The notes under the pieces are model-generated. The model searched no databases and was not told where the DNA came from. It saw nothing but the letters and a program-made list of their open reading frames with translations. Source: Polytrichum commune (taxonomy: Eukaryota > Streptophyta > Polytrichopsida > Polytrichales > Polytrichaceae). From it: a stretch of 64,000 nucleotides of DNA. How positions within the stretch are numbered: position 1 is the stretch's first letter; each line of letters starts with the position of its first letter. Where the stretch lies: positions 26,412,001 through 26,476,000 of the forward strand of contig OX485804.1 of the NCBI GenBank assembly GCA_950295325.1, written 5' to 3'. This document shows positions 44,621 to 55,518 of this stretch, piece by piece. A program made the position numbers and the translations under genes.

Positions 44621-45906
44621 CTATTGGTAATTGGAACCTTTTTCATTCCACAAATGTTGAACCAAATCGTCACGCAAAGCGTAATAAGTTTCCGAGTTTT
44701 GCAAGTTGGAAGTGCCAACTTGAAGGTCGTTGAAAGTGAAGCCCCGTCTCAATGTAGTCTGAGATGAGCTTGGACCGTGCAGTTCCGGAAGATCTTCATC
44801 AGCTTCATCCTCAATGATCATGTTATGCATAATGATGCATGCGTACATGACATCAGCCATATCGGATGTGTTCCACAATCTGCAAGGATGTGCAATCATA
44901 GACCACCTTGATTGCAATACACCGAAACACCTTTCCACATCTTTTCGGGCGGATTCCTGACAAGCAGAGAAGTTGCTCTCTTTTTGGTCTTCTGGATCTT
45001 GTAGACTTTACACGAAACAACTCTATTTAGGATAAATCCCATCAGCAAGCAAGTAGTATTTATCATACCAGTTTCCATTAACCCAAAATCCCACTCCATT
45101 TGCATGGCCAGTCAGTAGATTCCGTACGAGAGGGCTCTTATCGAGAACATTAAGGTCATTATTCCCCCCAGGAATGCCAAAGAATGCATGCCAAATCCAC
45201 AACCTGTAATCACACACAGCCTCCAATATGATGGACCTATTTTTGTTCTTGTCTTGATATGACCACTGCAACGCAACATGACATAGTTTCCATTTCCAAT
45301 GCATGCAGTCAATACTACCAAACATACCGGGCCACCCCCTATCTTGGTTAACGGTCATTTGGGTCACAAATTATGAGTGGGTTGACGTAAATACTCTTGT
45401 TCAAAACACCTTTGAATCCCCCTGCACCAACGCAACATGGCTTCTCGAGCAGTGCTAGGTGCCATCCGACAATACTCTTCTTGCGCCTTGGCAGGTGTGC
45501 CGAGCGAGAGCATGCGCATGGCCGCTGTAGCTTTTTGCAATGATGACAACCCAATAGCACCAACACAATTTGTTTTTTGCTCAAAATAGTCGTTAACTGA
45601 ACACACAACATCGTGCAAACGCAAAAAAAGACACTTTCGCATCCTATACACCTCGCGAAATGAGGCTGCATCAAATACGGGGGTTGGGGAGAAGTAGTTG
45701 TTGTACAACAATTCAGCATGAAACAACGCAAGTCTATCTTTGTTAGGCTGTCTACCTGGTCGGCTACCACCCCTTTGAACTGGTTCCTCATCCGAGGAGT
45801 CTAACTGATTTTGGTATACTATTTGGTTCATCATGTATTCTTCTTCCTCGTCATCTTCTAGGTTGTTTCTAATACTTTGGTTATAAGCCCTCCACTGATC
45901 AGACAT
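44621..45906 (-). pseudogene. Harbinger DDE transposase, three lesions
   Basis: The first in-frame ATG is at 45906 (MSDQWRAY). The N-terminal part has an acidic tract (LEDDEEEEY) and helix-rich HTH region (LSSLQKATAAMRML) and runs to a stop at 45364-45366; the rest is in another frame, so a frameshift lies at about 45,365-45,385. The catalytic core follows: first Asp in GSIDCMHWKW, second in NNDLNVL, Glu in RKDVERCFGVLQ. In between, the usual YP-x-W-x-x-FVK motif reads YPK-TAG-SCFV-TAA, two nonsense codons. The C-terminal part (MADVMYACIIMHNMI, EDEADEDLPEL) is intact to 44621. All three catalytic residues survive, but no full protein can be made. Confidence 0.9.
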
Positions 45907-46329
45907 TCTAACAAATTGCACAGAACCCTAAAACAGAATTCAAACACGAGGAAAGGAAAAAAAACACTCAAAGGCCCTAAACGTTTGGGAATGGAAACAG
46001 AACTCAATGACGGAAAATGAAAATGGGTAGGCCTAACTTATACACGATAAATCGAACCTCAAATAATAATTGAATAATGCGAGTGATTCCTTATTAGGGA
46101 TTTGATTGAATCTAAGTATTCGAATGATGGGTGGTCGAGGCATGGGTGCGCAAGGCCCCCTATAGTCAATTATTCTAAATCATTTTGTATCCATAAACGC
46201 TTGGTTTAGGGTCGCCAAGAAAATGTCAAGTTCTAGACCACGAGGCGTTTTTGGATTTTGTGGGAAATATGTGTGCCATTTTATCCACGTTCTTATGTTT
46301 GCAATTGTCTCAAAATGCCAAAAAAATCC

Positions 46330-46375
46330 CAAATTAACGAATGTAGTGACTAATATCATTACATTCGTTAATTTG
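46330..46375. repeat. Perfect 16-bp-stem hairpin
   Basis: caaattaacgaatgta (46330-46345) and tacattcgttaatttg (46360-46375) are exact reverse complements around a 14-nt loop. It sits at the outer edge of a larger inverted repeat inside the Harbinger. Confidence 0.9.
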
Positions 46376-46943
46376 AGACTTTATCTTGTCTCAAATTGAT
46401 ATATGGACCACAACAACATGGTCTAATGTTTGGGTCGTCCTAACTAAACCATCTTGATATGAGTTCTTAATTGGGTTCTCGATATGAACACCGCTTCAAA
46501 GTATTAGCATCTTAAAACATTCTCCAATATGTGTGTCATTTTATCCACGTTCCTATGTTTGTAATTGTCTCAAAATGCCAAAAAAATCCCAAATTAACGA
46601 ATATATTGAATAATATGATGACCCAAACATTACTCCGGATGATACTAATTTTCCTTTACTTGATTCCGAATTAATGTAGACCATTTAATCAAAGATGATT
46701 TAACACAAAACCTATAGGGGGTGGAGTTTTTTTTTAATATTGGATGTCTACAATCATGATATCTCTATCTTTAAGATAAGCGAAATTGATCTAAGATGAA
46801 CCCTAAATTAAATTCTTACACACACCCATTTAATTAGGACCCCGTATCAAGATGGTTTAGGTAGGACAACCCCAAACATTAGACCATGTTGTTGTGGTCC
46901 ATATATTAATTAGATACAAGAGAAATGCTCAAATTAACGAGGT
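46363..46943. mobile_element. Nested inverted-repeat element in the Harbinger
   Basis: The arm 46,363-46,462 (containing atatggaccacaacaacatg and taaaccatcttgata) matches the reverse complement of 46,846-46,941 with few mismatches over about 97 bp. A direct repeat with 260-bp period (cattttatccacgttc...caaaaaaatcccaaattaacga at 46,277 and 46,537) overlaps it. It probably inserted into the transposon's 3' side after that was in place. Confidence 0.65.
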
Positions 46944-47185
46944 ATTTTATTTTATTCACGGGCGGAGAAGCGGGCGGGATATCGGGTAGGGAATTGGGCA
47001 GGGAATCGGGCAGGGCTCGCGAACCCGGGCAAGGGGGTAATTGAGGGCGGGGGCCGGCCTCGAAGAGGGTCCGGTACCGGGGCTGGTGGGCAAGGTGAAT
47101 TTTTATGGCAAACCCTCACTGTGCCGGGGCTGCCACCGAGGTCATTATGCCCGGGGCGGTGCCCGGGCTAGTGGGGATGCTCTTA

Positions 47186-48531
47186 CAAGGAAGCTCAAAG
47201 CCGGCCATGGTAACTTAACATTTGCAAGTATGACTTAAGAAGCGCAACATCATTTTGGTGTTGGATTGTTGGCCCTCTATTCAAAACAATTTGAAAATTA
47301 AAGAAAAATACAAGAGCAAACATAACATTATTCGGATGCATATCTTTGTTCCATTCTAAACTTAGGTGAGGGTTAAGTTGAAAATCCATGTACTGTGAAG
47401 TAGTAGCCAAATGGGATGGAAAAAAAATCCAAGGTGGAGCCTCTAGTGGCCAATAGCAACACATTAGCCTAATTTCAAATGGCACAAGGATCCATATGTA
47501 AGTATCACTTTTTGCATTGCTTCAACGATTTTTAGTTCATTTTTTTCTTGGGTTCGAATAGAATTCAACAACATAAGGCCCATTGTGCATGGTTGTGGTT
47601 GTTAGCATTTTGCGATTTCCCATCTCGAAAGTGTAGGTTTTGGAGGTGAGTCTATGTTTTCATCTTACCTTTGCTTCAGTAGAGGCAACCATTATTCACT
47701 TAAACCTTGATGTCAGTGGGAGGCTGGAAACCAAAAGAAAGGTCGGTGCACTTGTGGGCTCATGGGCTTGTTGCCGGTGGGTTTCACCTTGTGAACACTT
47801 TGTTTTTAGGTTGAATTTGATTGTTTGCATTGGTGAAGGCGTCTTGCAGATATTATTCGTGAACATTATCTTACATATTCCCAGCCCCACCCGACCTTCA
47901 TATGCAACTAAATAATGTTACAAACACTCCCTTTTCCAACTTAAGCATGGGTGCATGGTGTGCAAAGCTTGCATGTTCAAGATCAATATATACGACATGA
48001 GTTGTCGCCTCTTGAATTTGCAAGAGATGGTCCAAGGTCACATTACACTAGACCTTGAAGGCATGAGGGACCACAAAAAGTTTGAAGATCCGATATCACA
48101 TGGGTGACTAAATGATATGAAATAATCAAGATTGATGCTTGGAGAGGATCGTGTAAATAGTTGTCGAGGAGTTAAGTTTTGTGGCCTAAAGAAAAACCAA
48201 AATTTGAATCTCACTCAATGATAAATCTTGTGCTTGGCAACACAAAAATCCCATGAACTTTTGTGATGAAATATGATACCCGATTTTTAGGTCGAGTGGC
48301 CTCAAATCCGTCGTGGGCGATTTGATGTTAGATTTTGCAAGCATTTATGGAAAGATTGGCCCGCCCCAAGTCTTCTATATTCCAATTTATGTATCAGGCA
48401 AGGATAAGGCAAAGGTACAAGCTCTCATGAATCTCATGCTCGAGTTATCAATACACGCAATCTAGATATGTACTAAGGAAAATTACGCAGCTCCTCTTGT
48501 TCGAGACCCAACATTTGAAAGAAATTGAGTA
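47186..48531. other. Gene-free stretch right of the Harbinger
   Basis: Nothing I recognise. Frames such as 47640-47915 (91 codons) show no motif. Confidence 0.35.
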
Positions 48532-48781
48532 CAATAACCTCCCGCTTAATTACGCACCCGTTTAAGTACGCATTTTTGGGTAAAAAAATTAGGGTTCAAG
48601 ATTTCTTAGTTGAACATGTCGTGAATTCTCATTTGGTGTAAGTTTTGAAGTTTTTTTGCGTTTGGCTTTGAGGTCGACCGCTCGCGATTTGGGAAACCCT
48701 AAATCCTAAAGTACGCACCTACCAGCTAAGTACGCACAAACTGCGCATGTTCAAGTTGTGTACTTAAGCGGGAGGTTACTG
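48532..48781. mobile_element. 250-bp mariner/pogo-like MITE
   Basis: Ends CAATAACCTCCCGCTTAA and the reverse complement of TTAAGCGGGAGGTTACTG, with TA on both sides (48530-48531, 48782-48783). CAGT-like termini with a TA duplication fit Tc1/mariner or pogo. Inside, tacgcac words are repeated in both arms. Non-coding. Confidence 0.8.
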
Positions 48782-50080
48782 TACTTGTGAGAAAAAATGT
48801 CATAACCCAAAAAAGAAAAAAGAAAAAAGAAAAAAGAAAGACTATGTCATGTACCTCCTCTAGCCTCCATTTTGTACTTACAAGGGATAGAAACCACTAT
48901 TACAAACACCACCATTAGCTACTTAGTTTTTTTCCTAGAATGTAAATCTAGGACAAATCCTATGTTGGTAACCACGTTACAAAGGAATGGAGTAATAATG
49001 GGTCTCTTTCATTTTATGGGTTGTTCACTTTTAAGGTAAATGTTGTGGATCACACTATAGACGAGGGAACCAACACTAAAAACATTAAGGATATTACTGT
49101 GCGTGTCCAATATATTTCAATTTATAATATATGATACTTGAGGTTTATGTTGTAGGTCACAATGTTTCTATTGGATGAAAAATTATGTGCATCTTAGAGG
49201 CTTCCAACAAAGGGAGGCTCAATTCGTGCCCGTCCTATCTAGGTCTAGGATTCCAATTGAAGGTTCAAATATTTGATTTTCTTTTTTAAAACATGCTTCA
49301 ACAAAAAAAAATCTTAGAAAAAAAACCCTTGTTTAGGTGTGAATTATGTAAAACTATAAGTATTGTAAAATCTGTGTTCTATTATAAAAAAAAAATTGCA
49401 TGACAACTGCATGGGCAAGACATGTTCTAGAGAGATTCATGCAAAGATTAGTTCCCTTGATTATAAGGTTTTGTGCTACTTTAATGCGTGATGGTGTATA
49501 TTGTGGGCACAATAGAGTCTTACAAAAGGTCAGTCACACTATAAGTATTCCCACATTTTTTACCATAAACAATGTAGTTCTTCCTATTGGCATTCTTTAA
49601 TAGGATTAGGGGGTAAATTTTGTGACACTCATCATGGGGAAAAGTGGGAACTTAACAAATCATTGTGCAGTCCGGAAGGCTTTATTATTATTATTTTTAA
49701 AAATTTTGTTTGTTTTTTGAGACCACACACTTTGATTTAGTCTAGCGTGACCCGATTGAAAGTACTTAACTCCTTATTATGTAGGCATCTTCCAAAACAT
49801 TAAACAACCACATCAAAAACTCACCTTACTAAAACTAAAACTAAAAAGAAAAAGAAAACATGCCATGTGGCACAGGGTGTTAGAACATCGTCAACATAGT
49901 ATACTCACCACATAAAAAGCGTGAAAACAGTTGTGTCATTACAACATGACCCAAACAACAACTACTTGATTGGAGGTGTCCGATCTGGTCACTATATATG
50001 TTGAGTGCATTGGACGTGGCCATTGTATATATATATTTAAGAACCAAGTTAGAATTGTTGTCGCTGTGGATCGACATTCC
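48782..50080. other. AT-rich gene-free stretch
   Basis: (aaaaag)n at 48,815-48,838. Short frames only (49400-49600 plus, 49880-50077 minus), with no motif. No RNA gene seen. Confidence 0.35.
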
Positions 50081-50083
50081 TTA

Positions 50084-50478
50084 GAGCATCCTCAGTCGAT
50101 CTAGGTAAAGCTCACTGCAAACCAAGACCTATCTTGCTTAAAATTGCTCAAAATTTAGAGGGAGTGCACCAAATCTTGCTTAAAAATGGACAGATCCTCC
50201 CACACTCCCTCTAAATGTCAAAAATTTGGAGGGAGTGTGGGAGGATCTTTCCATTTTTAAGCAAGATTTGGTGCACTCCCTCTAAATTTTGAAAATGTGG
50301 TGTTTTCAATGAGGGATTTCACCTACATCAAATTTTTACAATTCTTTTTTCTTGAGAAATATCTCACGTTTATTTAGGTGTGCTTCTAATGATGGTAATT
50401 TCAGTTTCTAATTTCAGGTCAGTCAAAAGATAGGTTTTGGTTTGCAGTGAGCTTTACCTAGATCGACTGAGGATGCTC
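50084..50478. mobile_element. Tourist-type MITE matching the Harbinger's ends
   Basis: TTA on both sides (50081-50083, 50479-50481). The inverted ends gagcatcctcagtcgatcta... are identical for 42 bp and match for about 52. The first 8 bp (GAGCATCC) are those of the Harbinger right terminus, and the target duplication is the same. It carries no gene. This is the structure expected of a derivative or client of the Harbinger family. Ends this well conserved suggest a younger insertion than most MITEs here. Confidence 0.9.
50151..50289. repeat. Long internal hairpin, 66-bp arms
   Basis: aaatttagagggagtgcacc... (50151-50216) pairs with 50224-50289 around a 7-nt loop (gtcaaaa), with only a few mismatches. 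It is centred in the left half of the Tourist-like element. A transcript would fold into a miRNA-precursor-like stem. Confidence 0.9.
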
Positions 50479-51370
50479 TTAGTAGCTAGTATTGGCGGGG
50501 GCATGTTTTTAAGGCACTTCCTAATGGTGTCTATTTTGGAGCCGAGATCCAAAATTAGGCCATTGACTTCACCTTGCGTTTGGGGAAGGGCCTCTCGGAG
50601 TCCCTCCAACACCAATCATCTCACCAGGTGCTGAGTTAGCTAGTGATGTGAGTATTAAGCCGGCATTTTCACATGCAGCACAAAGCCACTTTGCATGTAC
50701 GAACGAATCTCCATGTTATTTATTAGTTACTTAAAGTATTCCACTTGCGGACAGCATGAGAGCCACTAAAAAATAACTGTCTGTAGTGTCACCGTGGTAG
50801 CTTTTCTAATTAATGGCACCTCATACCAACTTGCTTTTGGTATATTCTAGATCCTACCATTTCCGTAATGAAATATACACATGAATGATTGATTCGTATG
50901 CTACACTCTAGTTCATGTAGGTTCCAAAAGTTTTCCCTTACACATGTCACTTTCTTCTATTATATATTGAGACTTCAGCAATATCCGTTCAAGCCATAAT
51001 TCAATGTTTGTGATTCGATCACTACCACCACTTGGATAACGACGAGGGCTGACGGGATTTAGCTACATTGAAAACTTGAAGTTTTGGGAAACGATTGTTA
51101 AAAGCATGAACAACTTTTTGCATATAAGCTGCACCCAATAGCCTTGCATTTGCAGCTCTTATGGGACATATTTTCATAGAAGTTTGTGATCCATTTGAAG
51201 AGTTCTCCAACTGGCGTGGGATTTGTTTGAGTTGTCTACAAGTCACTTCAATTTTTAAAGTGTCAATTGAAGTGTGATTTGATTTTCTTCATGCGTCATA
51301 CTACATGTCAAATTATAAAATGTGTGTGTCAATTATCGAAACATCTAATATCATGCTTACTTGGATACAC

Positions 51371-51609
51371 TTGGAGGAAAACTTGTCCATTCCAACGATT
51401 CATTGCAAGTCATGGCGAGTACATGCGTAAATAAATTGTTTTGGTTGTCAATTGAAGGTTTTTGACTGTCAAGTCTCCCAAATTTTGCAACTAGAAAACT
51501 ATGGTTGACAATACTGTAACGACATTGATTTATTTATGCGTTCCCTTGCCATGAGTAGCAATGGATAAGTTGCAACGGATAGTTGGAGTGGATAAGTTTC
51601 TCCTAGTGA
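51371..51609. mobile_element. Inverted-repeat element, first of an adjacent pair
   Basis: Left ggaaaacttgtccattccaac mirrors right ttggagtggataagtttc, and inner gcgtaaataaatt mirrors aatttatttatgcgttc-like sequence. About 240 bp, no gene. Confidence 0.6.
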
Positions 51610-51660
51610 TAGGATTAAGGCAACATGCCGGATAGCTCAAGCAAGGTCATCACACCATGA

Positions 51661-51884
51661 GAAAGCACTTGTTCATTCCAACTATATGTTACAACTCATG
51701 GAGAGAAAATGCATAAAGAAATTAATACGGTTGCCAACCTGAGGTTATTGGCTGCGGATTTGGGAGAATTGGTAACCGGAAACATGTGGTTGGCAACAAA
51801 AATAATTTATTCATGCATTTTCTTGCTATGAGTTGCAGCAAACAAGTTGCTATAGATGGTTGAAATGGACAAGTTTTCTAATGG
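51661..51884. mobile_element. Inverted-repeat element, second of an adjacent pair
   Basis: The same family and direction as the element 50 bp to its left (ttgttcattccaac ... ttgaaatggacaagtt; inner aaatgcataaagaaatt and aatttattcatgcatttt). The two may come from a duplication or from two insertions. Confidence 0.6.
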
Positions 51885-52054
51885 TGTTACCAAAGGTGTG
51901 AAACCATGCATCCATACAAGTTTGAAAACAAATATATAGGGTTTTGCAATGGATTGAAATTAGTTCAATGTGCAAGAAATTAAAAGGTTGAAGAGGCTAG
52001 AGATACATTAATGTGGAGTCAGAAGGATAATTTCTAGGGTAACAAAGACAAGTG

Positions 52055-52240
52055 CATATCAATATTCAACCACATGGGTCGGTTCCAAGACCCTGGAATA
52101 AGTCATTTTATATTGTGAGCCCCTGAGCGAAGTGAGAACATTCATTTACTACTCATACATTCAAGTTGACAACTTGGAAATTTGGGTGGAGTTATCCGCT
52201 AGGCACTATTCAACATAAATGATATTCATCTTGACACTAA
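52055..52240 (+). repeat. Dispersed repeat shared with 14,510-14,700
   Basis: Contains gtgggtcggttccaagaccc, gaataagtcatttta and gtggagttat in the same order as the 14.5-kb copy. Confidence 0.5.
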
Positions 52241-52649
52241 TCATAGGAACCATTATTCATCCCACCACTAATCACAAGAAACAATGTTCACCCCGGTATT
52301 CTTCCTTGAAAGTACCCAACAATTTTCATAATATTCCTACTAATCATACGGGCATTATTCATTATTTCGACCGGCATCAGTTTCTTCCTGTTTTCTAAGG
52401 CTCTTCCCATGAAGGTAAGATATCTTCCCATGTCAGATGCTAAATATAGGAAAACACAACCATGCAACTGAATAATGTTATATGGTCTTTGCATGATAAC
52501 GGCTAATATTAACAATGATGATCAACTCGGTAAAAGGACTGTGACTTCAGGCTACCTATCGCTACATTTAAAAATACAGAAGTAAACGTGTCTTTAATAA
52601 AGTTACTAAACATATGAACACAATATGTGCTTCCATTTTCAAAAAGAGT

Positions 52650-52840
52650 TGTAAGAGCAAAAGTGGCAATATCTCTTATCTATAGGGAATAGGATAGTTG
52701 ACCACATTGTGACATCTGAATCAATGCTCACCAACTCCTTTTATTAAGCTTCTTCATATATTATATTGTATTTGGAGATAAAAAGCTACTACCAAGCCAA
52801 CGCCAAGAATAGAGTAAGAAACTTCTCGATAACTTTCATT
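52650..52840 (-). pseudogene. Short LINE remnant
   Basis: agcaaaagtggcaatatctc and ggatagttgaccac are the reverse complement of the zinc-motif region of the LINE family seen at 10, 40.9 and 56.9 kb. Only this piece is recognisable. Confidence 0.5.
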
Positions 52841-53104
52841 TGATCATAATTGTAAAATCAAGTGGGTTCAGTACCAGGAATGAACTTTGGGATGCGTTCC
52901 AATTCTCCCTTAAGGTGGAATGAGCCCACCATCTATGCCAAGGCAGCATGGGAACAGGTGGTCGAGCAAATTAAGATTGCACCTTGAACTCCGTAATATC
53001 AACTTCCATAATGTCACTCACTCTTTAATATCCTGAAACCCTAGAGAACGGACATTCGTAGTTCAAATCTCACTCTTTATTGTCACCTTTCTCTCCCTTA
53101 TATC

Positions 53105-53436
53105 ACGAAGATTGTCATGAATGCAAACCACCAAAGAAGTCAATCCAAACCCTTGCATTGCACAATGTGCCAATATGTGGAGTGTCGCCTTCTTCTTCTT
53201 CGTCTTCTTCTTATGCCACTTGTTGAATGTTGGTGCATGCATATGCCACATCGCCTGGGAAGGCCAAGTGGAGTGGACCACACCACATCGTTTAATATGT
53301 TGCACTTTGTGTTATTCCAGAGTGTCACATGCTACACTAATTCACTAGTATCGTGCATCCATGTTAACACTACAAAAATTAGTAATATCATGTGCACTTT
53401 GGTTGCCACAGGTGTGATACTATGGAGTTTAAAGTG
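53105..53436 (+). repeat. Dispersed 330-bp repeat, copy 2
   Basis: Full-length match to 28676-29005. Flanked on the left by gaactccgtaatatcaacttcc, the reverse complement of a block left of copy 1. The (ttcttc)n tract inside varies between copies. Confidence 0.75.
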
Positions 53437-53904
53437 TAGCAGCTTCTCCGATGCGGCTATGCTCCAAGGTTTTGACCAAACGTGGGGTGCTTGGAACGTC
53501 TTTTTGTAGGAGGAAGCATTTGAATATCGCATGGAACTGGCAGCGGCAATGTACTTAGGTAGCTCAGCTCTTTGATGGGCAATTTGGTGGCAAGGGGGTT
53601 GACCTTGGCTGATGGGGTGGGGGTTGTTCTTGGTTAGGTGGGTCTGGGGGTTGTTCGTGATGGGATTCTGTTGGTGTTAATTTTTTACGTGGCAGTGTTT
53701 CAAGTATGAAGGGCCCCGGTTCCCCCTTGTGGTGGGTATATTTTCCTTGTTTCATATGCATTTGGCATTGGCTTTGTTGGCCTTATGTCCCCCCCCCCCC
53801 AAAAGAAAAAAAAGAAAAAAAGAAAAAAATCTCCCTTATGGTTTGCTCCAAATTGGAAAGAAAGATAATGTAGGAACTTATTATTATTCACATCACATTA
53901 TGTA

Positions 53905-54310
53905 CACTAGATATTGTATATAGTGTCACAAATTCTAGTTGTCTTGCTCAGTACAAATTGTAAACCACCCACGTAGTGTCACCAACACTAATGTGAACCT
54001 AACATTATTTGTCATTCATTGTAAACAAATTTGGACATTATAGATTCATAGTGTTGCACCGAGTTTTTTTTAAAAAAAACTTTAAAAAAAAATTAAAAAT
54101 TAAAAATTAAAAATTAAATTTAAATCCAAATTACAATCACCCATGACAATATTTCATTACAAAATGTTAGGATACACAATACACCTAAAGTGGATGAACT
54201 AAAAGTAAGTTATGGTGACAATACTTGTAAATATATTTATAAGGTTTGTCATAAGGAATGTTACCACAATGACATAAATTACCGCATGACACTAAATACA
54301 ATATGTAGTG
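53905..54310. mobile_element. 406-bp TA-flanked MITE
   Basis: Ends CACTAGATATTGTATATAGTG and the reverse complement of CACTAAATACAATATGTAGTG, flanked by TA (53903-53904, 54311-54312). Subterminal gtgtcaccaacacta matches the element at 39128-39453. An A-rich simple repeat (54,070-54,120) expands the middle. Confidence 0.75.
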
Positions 54311-54312
54311 TA

Positions 54313-55510
54313 GTGAGAGTGCCTTTGAGCATGAGTACTTTAGACTTTCTTCCATTGTACAAGTTCTATTTGTAAATCCAATGGATTTAGATTTGGATTT
54401 GGATTATTTTCTAGTTGTTGCAAGGTAGTTGCATCTATTTCCAAAACTTTGGTTCATTTAGGTATTTCCAAATTGGATTACATAAATTGGGGTATGTAGA
54501 GTGATCTAATTTGCGTATTAAACATCTCATTGAGTTAGCCTTTCAAAGTGGTTTCATAATCCATATAAGAAACAATGTATGTGATGAATTTGAATTTGAA
54601 TTTTTAATTTTTTGGTTGTTGTTGAGACAAAAGGTCAAATACCCAACACTAAGCATGAATTAAGAAGGGAAGGCACACCCACCCACTTCGGGGAGACGGA
54701 GCCCCTCAAGCATGTCACACTGTCACATTGTTATGGTTGTTTTAGGATGATTTGTTTAAACCACCTTTGCGAATGATTTTCAATTATATTCATTCATGAT
54801 TGGATAGTGTCATGAACTGTGGTCAGGGCATCCAACTATTAAATGTTAAGGTTTTCATCCTATTGTGTGGATGATAATATTTCAGTCATGAGATACTTGA
54901 AGTACATATACAAGGGGGATGGTTTGCTAATTCTACAAATAAGTAGGGTCACCCGATTTAATTAGCAAACTTAACAACTATGATATGCTATTGGTTTGGG
55001 TCCATAATCTAATAATGGAATTTGTTGTAACTAAGCATGTACTAAGGTGGGCGCACCTATTTGGTTCATGACCTATCGTGGGCACAAAACATATGTTACA
55101 CAATTCACTTAAAAAAGAAATACTAAGTGGAGGCATAACATGATTTGTGTGCACACTTGTACCACCTAGTAGTACACCGTGAAACAAACAAATGAAATTT
55201 TGAGGCTCCAATATATGTAGGGCATTATATAGCAATTGTTAGCCATTATGATACTAAAGTTGGGCTCAAATGTCCCAAAATTGACATGTTGTTACTGTTA
55301 GAATTTATAGATGACCTTCTTATAATTTTATTATTATATTTTTCTATCTTCACATATGTATTATATGTAGGTGTTAAAATAAAGTAGAGAGGGGGTTTAT
55401 ATAGGTTTAATAGTGGGCTCATGGAAATTCATTTCGAACCAATAAGAAATAATGTTTTAATGCTTTAGAGTTGTATTCATGATAGTGTATGCACTATAAG
55501 AAAACTATGC
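54313..55510. other. AT-rich gene-free stretch
   Basis: No gene or repeat structure recognised; one 85-codon minus frame (54978-55235) lacks motifs. Confidence 0.35.
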
Positions 55511-55518
55511 CCAAAACT

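Larger units (their letters stand above)
41545..47182. mobile_element. PIF/Harbinger DNA transposon, structurally complete
   Basis: Target duplication TTA at 41542-41544 and 47183-47185. Ends GAGCGTCCCCACCAGCCTGGG and, at the right, the reverse complement of GAGCATCCCCACTAGCCCGGG, 21 bp with three mismatches. Inside are the two genes expected of the superfamily: a Myb/SANT-like protein (plus strand) and a DDE transposase (minus strand), convergent. Subterminal DNA on both sides is GC-rich; the middle (43.2-44.5 kb) is a series of repeats. Total 5,638 bp. Both genes contain stops, so the element is no longer autonomous but could be moved in trans. Confidence 0.95.
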
